Positions 33,017 through 40,746 of a stretch of 45,974 nucleotides of DNA are shown in pieces (position 1 is the first letter of the stretch; the number at the start of each line of letters is the position of its first letter). The notes beneath the pieces were generated by a model, which saw nothing but the letters and a program-made list of their open reading frames with translations, searched no databases and had not been told where the DNA came from. The stretch is from assembly GCF_009865405.1 (NCBI RefSeq), contig NZ_WWJY01001052.1, forward strand, positions 1 through 45,974, written 5' to 3'. A program made the position numbers and the translations under genes. The DNA is from Streptomyces sp. SID3212. Its GTDB lineage: Bacteria > Actinomycetota > Actinomycetes > Streptomycetales > Streptomycetaceae.

Positions 33017-34531
33017 GTGAGCACCGAGAACGAGGGCACTGGGGCCTCAGGCGCCCCGTCCGTACCTCCCGTGCCGGATGCCGCTCCTGAGGGCACGCCC
33101 GCGTCCGCACCGGCGTCCACACCGGCTCCGGCCGGCGACTACCCGCCGCCGGGGCAGACGCCTCCCCCCGCCGGGAGCTACCCGCCGCCGGGGCACACCC
33201 CTCCCCCCTCTCCCGCCTCTCCCCCCTCCCACGCGCCCGCGGGCGCTCCCGGGGCTCCGGCGGACGCTCCGACATCGGCGCAGCCCGTGGTGGGCGCCTC
33301 CTGGCCGCCGCCCCCGCCGGTGCTCCCTTCCTACGGAGGCGGTGGCTCGTACGGAAGCGGCGGCGACGGCCCCGAGTGGGGCAGCCCGGAGCAGCCGCGG
33401 TCCAGGCCCGGCGGCAAGCGCCTGGGTCTGTTCGTGGCGGCCATGGCCGTGGTCGCGCTGGTCGCGGGCGGCCTCGGGGGCGGTCTCGGCTACCAGATCG
33501 CGAAGAACGACGATGACGGGGCCGGCTCGACGACGGTCTCGGCAGCGGACGCGCCGAAGGACTTCGCCCGCGCGGCGGACACGGTCGCGGCGGTGGCCGG
33601 CAAGTCGCTGCCGAGCGTGGTGACCATCGAGGCCAAGGGCGGCGACGGCGAGGGCGGTACGGGCACCGGCTTCATCTACGACAAGCAGGGGCACATCCTG
33701 ACCAACAACCACGTGGTGGCGTCCGCGGCGGAGGGTGGCGACCTCACGGCGACGTTCTCGAACGGCAAGAAGTACACCGCCGAAGTCGTCGGCCGCGCCG
33801 AGGGCTACGACGTGGCCGTGGTGAAGCTCAAGAACGCCCCCTCGGGCCTGAACCCGCTCCCGCTCGCCGACTCGGACGCGGTCGCCGTCGGCGACTCCAC
33901 GATCGCGATCGGCGCCCCCTTCGGCCTCTCCAACACCGTCACCACCGGCATCATCAGCGCCAAGAACCGCCCGGTCGCCTCGGGCGACGGCACCGGCAGC
34001 AGCAACTCGTACATGAGCGCCCTCCAGACCGACGCGTCCATCAACCCGGGCAACTCCGGCGGCCCCCTGCTGGACGCCGGCGGCGCGGTCATCGGCATGA
34101 ACTCCGCGATCCAGCCCTCGGGCAGCGGCGGTACGGGCCAGGGCCAGGCGGGCTCCATCGGCCTCGGTTTCGCCATCCCGATCAACCAGGCGAAGAACGT
34201 CGCCGAGCAGCTCATCAAGACCGGCACCCCGGTCTACCCGGTCATCGGCGCCACCGTCACGATGACGGAGGGCGGCAGCGGCGCCACGATCTCGGCGGAC
34301 GGCCAGGGCGGCACCCCGGCGGTCACCCCCGACGGCCCGGCGGCCAAGGCGGGCCTGAAGGCGGGCGACGTCATCACCAAGTTCAACGACACCCCGATCG
34401 ACAGCGGCCCGACCCTGATCAGCGAGATCTGGACCCACAAGCCGGGCGACAAGGTCACCCTGACGTACAAGCGCGCGGGCAAGGAGTCCACGGTCCAGGT
34501 AACCCTGGGCGAACGCAAGGGCGAAAGCTGA
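33017..34531 (+). CDS. Membrane-anchored HtrA/DegP-type serine protease with PDZ domain
   Basis: A 504-residue protein with GTG start after GAGGAG. Residues 1-135 are a cytoplasmic Pro/Ala/Gly-rich region (YPPPGQTPPP repeated as YPPPGHTPPP). Residues about 136-158 form one membrane anchor (LGLFVAAMAVVALVAGGLGG). The extracellular trypsin-like domain has the full triad: His232 (TNNHVVAS), Asp265 (GYDVAVVKL) and Ser347 (INPGNSGGPLLD). A PDZ domain (about 405-495) includes GPAAKAGLKAGDVITKFND and ends with VQVTLGERKGES. HtrA proteases degrade or refold misfolded exported proteins, often under CseBC/sigma-E envelope stress control in Streptomyces. The gene ends 83 bases before tRNA-Ser(TGA). Confidence 0.94.
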   Translation: MSTENEGTGASGAPSVPPVPDAAPEGTPASAPASTPAPAGDYPPPGQTPPPAGSYPPPGHTPPPSPASPPSHAPAGAPGAPADAPTSAQPVVGASWPPPPPVLPSYGGGGSYGSGGDGPEWGSPEQPRSRPGGKRLGLFVAAMAVVALVAGGLGGGLGYQIAKNDDDGAGSTTVSAADAPKDFARAADTVAAVAGKSLPSVVTIEAKGGDGEGGTGTGFIYDKQGHILTNNHVVASAAEGGDLTATFSNGKKYTAEVVGRAEGYDVAVVKLKNAPSGLNPLPLADSDAVAVGDSTIAIGAPFGLSNTVTTGIISAKNRPVASGDGTGSSNSYMSALQTDASINPGNSGGPLLDAGGAVIGMNSAIQPSGSGGTGQGQAGSIGLGFAIPINQAKNVAEQLIKTGTPVYPVIGATVTMTEGGSGATISADGQGGTPAVTPDGPAAKAGLKAGDVITKFNDTPIDSGPTLISEIWTHKPGDKVTLTYKRAGKESTVQVTLGERKGES

Positions 34532-34614
34532 CCTCCCGACACCCCCACCCCGCCCCCTCCCCGTCCCCCGGCCGGTAAGCTGTCCCCGCTCCCGAGCAAC
34601 ACTCCCGGAGCAGA

Positions 34615-34704
34615 GGTGGGTTGCCCGAGCGGCCTAAGGGAACGGTCTTGAAAACCGTCGTGGCAGCGATGTCACCGTGGGTTCAAATCCCACACCCACC
34701 GCCA
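34615..34704 (+). tRNA. tRNA-Ser (anticodon TGA), integration target
   Basis: Acceptor arms GGTGGGT (34615-34621) and ACCCACC (34694-34700), discriminator G and encoded CCA (34702-34704). The anticodon loop CTTGAAA gives TGA at 34649-34651 on a five-pair stem (ACGGT/ACCGT). A long variable arm and T arm with TTCAAAT follow. Its 3' part from the anticodon stem on is the left attachment repeat of the element that follows. Confidence 0.97.
34644..34702 (+). repeat. Left attachment repeat (attL core) in the tRNA 3' half
   Basis: This 59-base segment recurs at 37915-37972 with one missing A and one C-to-G change. It covers the anticodon stem-loop 3' side to the acceptor end. Confidence 0.92.
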
Positions 34705-34724
34705 GGTCAGAGAAGCAGCAGCTC

Positions 34725-34758
34725 AGAGGGCGAGTCCCCGTTTCGGGGACCCGCCCTC
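34725..34758 (+). terminator. Terminator after tRNA-Ser(TGA)
   Basis: AGAGGGCG-A-GTCCCCG, loop TTT, CGGGGAC-CC-GCCCTCT. The stem is strong, 21 bases after the tRNA and inside the element. Confidence 0.8.
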
Positions 34759-34814
34759 TGTGTTCACCCTGTCTCACCCGATGCCCCTGTTTCCCGGTAC
34801 CGACCAGGGCGTGT

Positions 34815-34832
34815 GGGCCATGTGCGGGCCAG
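34815..34832 (+). repeat. 18-bp arm-type direct repeat, left copy
   Basis: GGGCCATGTGCGGGCCAG, identical to 37828-37845 in the same orientation. It lies 112 bases inside the left attachment repeat and may be an integrase or excisionase arm site. Confidence 0.75.
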
Positions 34833-34840
34833 GGTCGCCC

Positions 34841-35707
34841 CTACTCATCCGCCCGAAGTCCCTGCTCAACGAGGAGGTTCGCCGCGGCTGATCCTCCCTT
34901 GAGGAGCTTGGCGTAGAACCGGTAGAGCACCGCGAGACTGTGGCCGGCACGGTAGGCGGCCTCCACCGGATCCATCCCCGATTTGATCCACAGCGAGATG
35001 GCTGCATGCCGGAGGGAGTACGGAACCTCGGCCAGCGCGGTCTTGAGCTCCTGTTCGCTGAGCACCGCCGTCCGCGCCTCACTCCAGACCTCGGAGTACT
35101 CGGTCGACGCGATACGGCCGCCGCGTGCCGCCCTGAACAACCGGCCGCCGGGCCCCACGCCAAAGCGCGCGATGTGGGACCGGACCATGCGCACATATAC
35201 CGGCGGGACCGGGACGGCTCGTACCGCCTTACGCGCCGGGTGCTTCAGGCCCCGCTCGTCGTGCGACTTCCCGCTGTCCGTCCAGCCGCTCCCCACCTCG
35301 GGATGGCTCTCCGACACCAGCACCTCGCCCCACGCCTCCGGCTCGCTCTCCGGCGGCAAGACGAAGTCCGACTCCCGCAGCGTCGCGGCCTCACCCGGAC
35401 GCGTGGCCAGGTAGTAGACAGCCCCGTAGAAGGCTTCCAGATGTTCACCGCGTGGCCCTTGAGCGGCTACGGCACCGAGCACGGCCCGAGCGAGCCGAGG
35501 TCCGGGCACCCAACGGAAGTCGACCTCGTCAGACGGCCAGGCTCGACGGGACCACACCCCGACCGTCCGGCCCAGGTCAGCGCAAAACCAGCCCCAAATG
35601 CCCGCAGCTCCCCAAGCTGATGTGTCCGTAGGTTGGACTCCGTAGTTCTCGTGGGTAGTTGCCCCAATCGCCCCCTCCCCGCGCGGGCTCTGCCAGACTC
35701 CGGTCAT
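34841..35707 (-). pseudogene. Phage-type tyrosine integrase, N-terminally truncated
   Basis: The frame gives up to 288 residues from ATG 35707, but only the region from about residue 55 on looks like an integrase. It is the catalytic domain with the first Arg (YLATRPGEAATL), Lys region (GLKHPARKAVRAVPVP), the Y-x-L-R box (VPYSLRHAAIS, the form usual in actinomycete integrases), His (AGHSLAVL) and nucleophile Tyr (YRFYAKLL). Usual relatives have about 100-200 more N-terminal residues with an arm-binding and a core-binding domain; I find no trace of these in the three minus frames upstream. It lies beside the left attachment site, its expected position. It is probably unable to recombine alone. 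Confidence 0.75.
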
Positions 35708-35960
35708 GGGGCGTTGCGCTGGCGTGACACGGCAGGGACGAGCGTGCGGCAACCCGGCCGGATGGAAGGGCTACTGCCATCTGCACGATGGTGGAGGCCA
35801 ACGAAGCCGAAGCCCACGTGTCTCTACGCCTCCCCGGCCTCCGCGCATGCCGGCGCGTCCAGAACCGCCAGGCAGGCGGAGAGGCCAGCTGTGGTGGCTG
35901 CGATGGTGCTTCATGAGTTGGTTCGAGGCGCTGCGAAACGCGATAGGCCGACGCTTGTGA
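35706..35960 (+). CDS. Small Cys/His-motif protein in the element
   Basis: An 84-residue frame starting at a CATG shared with the integrase start on the other strand. Residues 4-27 show a zinc-like motif: CAGVTRQGRACGNPAGWKGY then CHLH, i.e. C-x3-T-x2-G-x2-C-x10-C-x2-H, widespread in small bacterial and phage proteins of unknown role. A basic Pro/Arg-rich middle follows, and the end (GQLWWLRWCFMSWFEALRNA) is amphipathic or membrane-seeking. No clear ribosome site precedes the ATG, so it may be leaderless. It is the first plus-strand gene of the element, 221 bases before the AlbA_2 gene. Confidence 0.55.
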   Translation: MGRCAGVTRQGRACGNPAGWKGYCHLHDGGGQRSRSPRVSTPPRPPRMPARPEPPGRRRGQLWWLRWCFMSWFEALRNAIGRRL

Positions 35961-36181
35961 CTGTGTTGGCGGGGCCGTCTCAGGGCCGTTCGAGGTCGCT
36001 CGACAATGCCCAAGGACGACCACGACGACCACCAGGCGCACGAGCCCACCGCCCTTGAGCAGCGAAAACCCAGCTCCCCAAGATCCCCGACAAGACTCAG
36101 GGCAAGAAGAGTGTCCTGTGTGCTGATAGAGCACCAGAATCAGCGTGCGGTACGAGCAACGCGTCGGGCATCCTGAGGGGC

Positions 36182-37483
36182 ATGCCAAACCTTGCTCATC
36201 CCCTTTTCAGCGCCACTGCCGAAGCGATCGATGCTGACATGGTCCGAGGCTTTTTGTCTTTGGAGTTGCAGGAGAGCTTCACCATCGACTACAAGCGCAA
36301 TATCGAAGCTGCAACGGACACCGTTGCTGCGATGGCCAACACTCACGGTGGCGTAGTCCTCATCGGTGTCGACGCACACATCAAAGACAAAAACCTTCCG
36401 GGTGACCTGGTCGGTGTAAAGCCAATAGACAAGGATCGATTGGTCAGCAAGATGGCCACGACGCTCGACCCGCCCTGGTGGACACCCGACGTTATCCCGG
36501 TCACCGTCGATGGCAAACTTCTGTTGGTGGTACGGGTTGACCCTGACGGTGCGCCCCGGCCGCTGCTTCACCAAGGGGCAGTCAGGGTCCGGCTTGATGG
36601 GCGCAATGAGATTGCGGACCGGCGCCTGGTACAGGTGCTGTTCCAGCAGGCAGCCGAGGCTCCGGTTCTCAACTACGCCAGCGACCCGCGGTTCGCACCA
36701 GACAATGGTGGAATTGAGCACCGAGACGCCTATCGCGGCGCTCCTCCGGACCTGGTCATCCGCGCTGCCGCCTCGAGACCCCTTCGACCCAACGCTGTCC
36801 GGCCCAGGTTGCACGGTACGACAGTTGCCGCGCTGATCAAGGCACTCGGTGGGTCAAACACTCACGGATGGCAAGGGGTCAGCCAGCGGATGGCAGCGCT
36901 TGCACAGCAAGTGGACCCACAGGAGGTCCCTGTTGGGTGGGCCATCGATCCAGAGCGTGGGCACTCGGGGTTTGTCCGACTCGAAGCAGGACACACCCTT
37001 CGCCATGACCTGCACTTCAGGGACCCGGCCCTACGGATGGAGTGCACGGCCTCGATTGCCGGTGCTGGCAACAGTCTTGAGGTCTTCTTCGATTTGCTCT
37101 TCTGGTCCAAGGGGCAGCTGGTCGCGGGTGATCTATGGGTTCAGGCTTGCTACGAAGCAGTCCACAGTCTCGTGCACTATGCCCTACCCACCCTCGCGGA
37201 GGGCCTGCTCGGGACCGCTGCCCTTCCCCCGCCGCCCATCGAGTTGCACGTCGCCCCCGGTAAGCAACACGCACCCTTGCACGTACTCAACCTCGACTCC
37301 CTCGGTCAGAGGACGGGGGGCGGCGATGTTCGTCGAGGTAGCGATTTCCTCCGCGAGGACCTCGTAGCTATCGGCGATCTACCGGGCGCCGTCACGGAGG
37401 CTCTGCGCAATATCGCACTGGACTGGCGCTACCTGCATCCGACGCTTCCTCCCCTCGCCAACGCCGTTCCTGAGCCATTTTAG
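36182..37483 (+). CDS. Schlafen AlbA_2-domain protein with unrecognised C-terminal half
   Basis: A 433-residue protein, the main cargo of the element. TGAGGGG lies directly before ATG 36182, a rather short spacing. Residues about 25-160 match the AlbA_2 domain: ESFTIDYKRNIEAATDTVAA, MANTHGGVVLIGVDAHIKD, then VIPVTVDGKLLLVVRVDP and GAVRVRLDGRNEIADR. The acidic-x-Lys (DYK) and NT-x-GG elements are typical. Such domains bind nucleic acids and occur in helicase-like, toxin-like and defence proteins. Residues about 190-433 (RPRLHGTTVAALIKALGG, YEAVHSLVHYALPTLAEGLL) carry no HATPase, helicase or winged-helix motif that I can see. No membrane span is obvious. A defence or regulatory role is possible, not shown. 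Confidence 0.8.
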   Translation: MPNLAHPLFSATAEAIDADMVRGFLSLELQESFTIDYKRNIEAATDTVAAMANTHGGVVLIGVDAHIKDKNLPGDLVGVKPIDKDRLVSKMATTLDPPWWTPDVIPVTVDGKLLLVVRVDPDGAPRPLLHQGAVRVRLDGRNEIADRRLVQVLFQQAAEAPVLNYASDPRFAPDNGGIEHRDAYRGAPPDLVIRAAASRPLRPNAVRPRLHGTTVAALIKALGGSNTHGWQGVSQRMAALAQQVDPQEVPVGWAIDPERGHSGFVRLEAGHTLRHDLHFRDPALRMECTASIAGAGNSLEVFFDLLFWSKGQLVAGDLWVQACYEAVHSLVHYALPTLAEGLLGTAALPPPPIELHVAPGKQHAPLHVLNLDSLGQRTGGGDVRRGSDFLREDLVAIGDLPGAVTEALRNIALDWRYLHPTLPPLANAVPEPF

Positions 37484-37914
37484 TTGCCCCTCTAACGATG
37501 CTGTGTCTGAGGTGAGTGTTTAACTGCGTGACGATACAGACGAACCCTGGCGAGTAAGTACGGACGCCCGCAGAGCACCAACGCAGTTGAGAAGCACGCC
37601 AGCCCAAGGCAGCACGCCCACCCAGGTTGCTTCGGGACGAAGAGGTCGGGATGGCGCAGCTGTGCTAGATGCAAGAGATCTACCACGGTCGACGATGGGA
37701 GACGGCGGGCGCATCTGTCGGACGGGGTCGGCAAGTCACACGCACCTTTCTGACCCCCAGCTGCACTGTAGAAGCGAGAGTCGATCCAGCCAACTGGTTC
37801 TGAGAGCGCGCCTCGCAGGGGGACCATGGGCCATGTGCGGGCCAGCTGCGGTAGTTGGCGCGGAGAGACGGCCTCCGATGCAGTTCAGGGCGCTGCTGAG
37901 GCTGAAGGCGTAGC
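37484..37914. other. Right end of the element, no gene recognised
   Basis: The 430 bases have short frames on both strands but none with recognisable features. The best is a minus-strand frame (37492-37827) with one hydrophobic stretch (GWACCLGLACFSTALVL), without clear ribosome site. Confidence 0.35.
37828..37845 (+). repeat. 18-bp arm-type direct repeat, right copy
   Basis: Identical to 34815-34832 and in the same orientation, 69 bases before the right attachment repeat. Confidence 0.75.
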
Positions 37915-37972
37915 GGTCTTGAAACCGTCGTGGCAGCGATGTCACGGTGGGTTCAAATCCCACACCCACCGC
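37915..37972 (+). repeat. Right attachment repeat (attR core), tRNA 3'-half remnant
   Basis: A 58-base copy of the tRNA-Ser(TGA) 3' half. The anticodon loop has lost one A and there is a C-to-G change in the variable arm; no 5' half is present, so it is not a tRNA gene. Confidence 0.92.
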
Positions 37973-37978
37973 AGCGAA

Positions 37979-38011
37979 CGGTCCCTGACCAGGCAGTACG
38001 GTCAGGGACCG
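37979..38011 (+). terminator. Perfect hairpin beyond attR, the original tRNA terminator
   Basis: CGGTCCCTGACC and GGTCAGGGACCG form 12 perfect pairs around a 9-base loop, six bases after the right repeat. After excision this hairpin would follow tRNA-Ser(TGA). Confidence 0.8.
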
Positions 38012-38174
38012 TAGCCGTGCCAGGCGCCCGCCGGCCGCCGTCCGTCCCCTTGGCTCCCGCTCGATCGGGCACGGAAGGGGTAGCGGTAGATTTCTGACAG
38101 GGCCGGATGTCGAAAACGAATTTTCTGCGGATGCCGGTTCGGACTAGTGGTCCCGCCGGCCCTCATTCGATATA

Positions 38175-38208
38175 GCGGCCCCTGACCATGAATACGGTCG
38201 GGGGCTGC
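38175..38208. terminator. Second related hairpin
   Basis: GCGGCCCCTGACC and GGTCGGGGGCTGC pair with two G-U pairs around ATGAATAC. It resembles the hairpin at 37979 (same CCCTGACC...GGTC core) and lies 17 bases after the stop of the convergent gene at 38225. Confidence 0.65.
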
Positions 38209-38224
38209 GGCGTTTACGCAGACC

Positions 38225-38704
38225 TCACCGGACTGGGATGCTGCTCGATATTGTCAGATCTGATCGCGCTGCCTCGTGAAGGACATTGAGCGCCTCCACC
38301 ACGGGCATCGAAGGGAGTTCGGCTACGCCGCTGGTGGGGATCTGGGCCGCGGTTAGCAACTCCCACGTCCGCTGATTGGCCGCGTGAGCGGCAGTGGCAG
38401 CCTTCTCGTTGCTCAGCAGGAAAAAGGTCTCGAAGAGGATCGATCTTCTGTTCTCGTTCTCCTCCATCTCGTTCAACGCGTAGACCGTGTCTCCTCCTTG
38501 GTCGCGGGCCCGCCCGGCAGCCATGGCGGCCCTATGGATTCTTTTGGTACAGGTCAAGTATTCGATGTATGTGTCAAGCTTCCGCTCGTCCCACCGCGTG
38601 GTCATCTCTCCTCGGAAATTGGCCCGTTCAGTCGCAGTTGTTGCGAAGTAGGAAGTCAGGGCGCCGACGAGGACGCTGACCAAGGTGAAGATCTGGGTGG
38701 CCAT
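38225..38704 (-). CDS. Small membrane-anchored protein, unknown function
   Basis: A 159-residue protein with start MATQIFTLVSVLVGALTSYF; an in-frame TTG three codons upstream is the alternative. One N-terminal membrane span (residues about 3-22) is followed by a charged, helical cytoplasmic part (TERANFRGEMTTRWDERKLD, TYIEYLTCTKRIHRAAMAAG) and a helix pair ending in ARSDLTISSSIPVR. This layout is frequent in short streptomycete hypothetical proteins. It lies just outside the right attachment site and is not part of the element by position. No functional motif is visible. Confidence 0.7.
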   Translation of the reverse strand: MATQIFTLVSVLVGALTSYFATTATERANFRGEMTTRWDERKLDTYIEYLTCTKRIHRAAMAAGRARDQGGDTVYALNEMEENENRRSILFETFFLLSNEKAATAAHAANQRTWELLTAAQIPTSGVAELPSMPVVEALNVLHEAARSDLTISSSIPVR

Positions 38705-39114
38705 GATTGACAACGTACCGTCGCTGGAGGCCGTGGTATGGGCATTTGAAGAGGCGCATCTCCTGCTCAGCGGGGACCAAGACCAATCCGACTCAGACGG
38801 AGAGGCTGCCGTAGCAGTACACGGCCGCTGCTGATGCGCTGAAAATCAGGACGAGAATCGCGCAGAATTTGGACAGAGGCGCGGGCGGGGGTGTTCGGCA
38901 CTCTGACAGGGGTTGTGTCCCTGCGGTGGCCAGCGTTGGGGTGTCGTGGGTTTGTCAGTTGTTCTTCATTTGAGTGTTGACGGGGGCGGGGTTGGCTGTT
39001 TTGTAGGTCAATTCGCTTGTGGGGCACAACCCTTTTGGTGGGGGCGGGGTCCAACCTCTTGGCGGCGGGGGGCGGGTCCTCGCTATGGGGCGTGACTTTG
39101 GGCCCGGGGTGACC
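38705..39114. other. G/T-rich spacer upstream of the FG-GAP gene
   Basis: This gap holds no gene I can support. From about 38880 the plus strand becomes unusually rich in G and T with many GGGG runs (for example near 38985, 39040 and 39065), and the bias continues into the next gene. Confidence 0.45.
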
Positions 39115-40659
39115 ATGTTGAGATTCAGGAGCCAGGACGTGAGTGGTACGCGTTTTGTTGGGGGAACTGGCAGATGTGTCGGGGTTCGGAATTGGCGGGG
39201 GTCCGGGGTGGTTGTGGCGGCTCTGTTGTTGGGTGTTGGGGCCACGATCACCGCTACCGGGTCTCCCGCCGGGGCCGTTTCCGCCGCTGTGGAGGCGGTT
39301 CGTGACGACTTCAACGGTGACGGTTATCCCGACCTCGTCGTCTCCGCTCCCGGGGGGACCGTCAGTGCGCAGAAAGGGGCCGGTTATGTCGCCGTGTTGT
39401 ACGGGGGCGGGAGTGGGCTCTCCGGTTCGCGGCGGGCCACGTTCAGTCTGAGTACCCCCGGTATACCGGGGGTCGTTCAGGCCGGCGACGGGTTTGGGCA
39501 GGTCACCGCCTCCGGGGATCTGGACGGGGACGGCTTTGCGGATCTTGTTGTCGGTATGCCCGGTCGGGACGTTGGTGATATGGGGGACGCGGGGGCCGCC
39601 GTTGTGTTGTGGGGGTCCGCCGGCGGGCTTCGGGCCGACGGGGCCCTCTGGCTTCAGGACGACGTTCCGGCGGCGCGCGGTCGGTTCGGGATGGGGTTGG
39701 CCACCGGTCGGTTCAAGGGCGACGGGATCGAGGTCGCCCTGCTGAGCGCCAATCGTCTGTCGACTTATGTGTTCGCGGGCGCGGTCGGCGGCGGGCGTAC
39801 CTCGGAGGCCGTTCCCGTGGACTGGAAGTGGAGGGAGGAGTTCACCCCCACCGGCCTCACCTCGGGCGACTACAACAACAGCGGCTCCGACGACCTGGTG
39901 CTGCTCGGGACCGTCACCAGCTACGAAGGTATCCACCCCGTGTACACCGTCGGCGGGGCCAGCTACCTTCCCGGTGGCCGCGACGGGCTGACGTACGGCA
40001 GAGGGCTTTTCGGCGGTCCGGTCGGTGCCTCCGGTGACATCAACAACGACGGCTACGCCGACCTCGTCTTCGGCTCGCCCGCGGACAGCGACGACCTCAA
40101 CGAATGGCTGCTCGACGGCGGTACGGTCGACGTCTTCCTCGGCGGGCCCAGCGGGCCGGACACCCGTGAGGACGTCTCCCAGCACTGGAACCAGACCACC
40201 GTCGGCGCCTCCGGCGACGACGCGAACGGTGATCGTTTCGGCGGTGCCGTCACCGTGGGGGACGTCAACGGCGACGGCTACGCCGACGCCGCGATCAGCG
40301 CCCCCGCCAACGACATCAACAGCCTCACCGACCCCGGCACCGTGTGGGTGATGCGCGGTACGGCCAACGGGCTCACCCCGAGAGGCCTGGCCAGCTTCAG
40401 TCAGAGCACGCCGTCCGTCCCCGGTGACAACGAGGACAGCGACCGGTTCGGGGGCGCCCTCCGGCTCATCGACGCCAACCGCGACGGCAAGGCCGAGCTG
40501 GTCGCCTCCGCGCCCGGCGAGGACACCGGCGACGGCGCCGCCTGGGTCTTCCCCGGTACGGTCAACGGGCCTGTCGGCAGCGGGTCCTGGTCCTTCAACG
40601 GCGCCACGCTCAGCGCGCCCGTTCCTGACGCCCGGTTCGGGGAGACTCTCGCCCCGTAG
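39115..40659 (+). CDS. Secreted FG-GAP (integrin-like) beta-propeller protein
   Basis: About 514 residues if started at ATG 39115 (MLRFRSQDVSGTRF); the frame is open from 39019. A Sec signal (GSGVVVAALLLGVGATITAT) ends near SPAGA|VSA. The mature protein has six or more FG-GAP repeats with calcium loops: DFNGDGYPDLVVSAPGG, DLDGDGFADLVVGMPG, DYNNSGSDDLVLL, DINNDGYADLVFGSP, DVNGDGYADAAISAP and DANRDGKAELVASAPGE. These form the seven-bladed propeller known from integrin alpha chains. Bacterial ones are secreted or cell-surface proteins of mostly unknown binding role. Codons in the first 230 residues often end in G or T, unlike the second half. A strong terminator follows. Confidence 0.88.
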   Translation: MLRFRSQDVSGTRFVGGTGRCVGVRNWRGSGVVVAALLLGVGATITATGSPAGAVSAAVEAVRDDFNGDGYPDLVVSAPGGTVSAQKGAGYVAVLYGGGSGLSGSRRATFSLSTPGIPGVVQAGDGFGQVTASGDLDGDGFADLVVGMPGRDVGDMGDAGAAVVLWGSAGGLRADGALWLQDDVPAARGRFGMGLATGRFKGDGIEVALLSANRLSTYVFAGAVGGGRTSEAVPVDWKWREEFTPTGLTSGDYNNSGSDDLVLLGTVTSYEGIHPVYTVGGASYLPGGRDGLTYGRGLFGGPVGASGDINNDGYADLVFGSPADSDDLNEWLLDGGTVDVFLGGPSGPDTREDVSQHWNQTTVGASGDDANGDRFGGAVTVGDVNGDGYADAAISAPANDINSLTDPGTVWVMRGTANGLTPRGLASFSQSTPSVPGDNEDSDRFGGALRLIDANRDGKAELVASAPGEDTGDGAAWVFPGTVNGPVGSGSWSFNGATLSAPVPDARFGETLAP

Positions 40660-40676
40660 TGGCCGACTCCGGCGGG

Positions 40677-40716
40677 CGGAAGGGGTGCCTCCGGTGTGGG
40701 GGGGGCACCCCTTCCG
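40677..40716. terminator. Bidirectional terminator between FG-GAP and protease genes
   Basis: CGGAAGGGGTGCC (40677-40689) and GGCACCCCTTCCG (40704-40716) form 13 perfect pairs between convergent genes. Confidence 0.85.
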
Positions 40717-40746
40717 GGCTGTTCGTGGGTGCGCGTAGTTGGTGTG

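Larger units (their letters stand above)
34644..37972. mobile_element. 3.3-kb integrative element in tRNA-Ser(TGA)
   Basis: The element is bounded by a 59/58-base direct repeat of the tRNA 3' half. It holds a tyrosine-integrase fragment next to the left end (minus strand), a small Cys/His protein, and a Schlafen AlbA_2 protein. It has no replication initiator, transfer ATPase, excisionase or phage structural gene. Two 18-bp direct repeats (34815 and 37828) lie just inside the ends. The left end brings its own terminator after the tRNA (34725-34758), and the chromosomal one is left beyond the right repeat (37979-38011). The inside has less GC-biased codons than its surroundings (for example the run TTT TTG TCT TTG near 36250). 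It is probably a decayed or satellite-like island. Confidence 0.88.

Noticed and set aside
37911-37975. A second tRNA-Ser gene
   Set aside because: Only the 3' half matches, one base of the anticodon loop is missing and no acceptor 5' strand precedes it; it is the attachment-site remnant.
38767-40185. A 472-codon minus-strand frame opposite the FG-GAP gene
   Set aside because: The Pro/Thr/Asn-rich translation has no domain, while the plus strand has six calcium-loop repeats.
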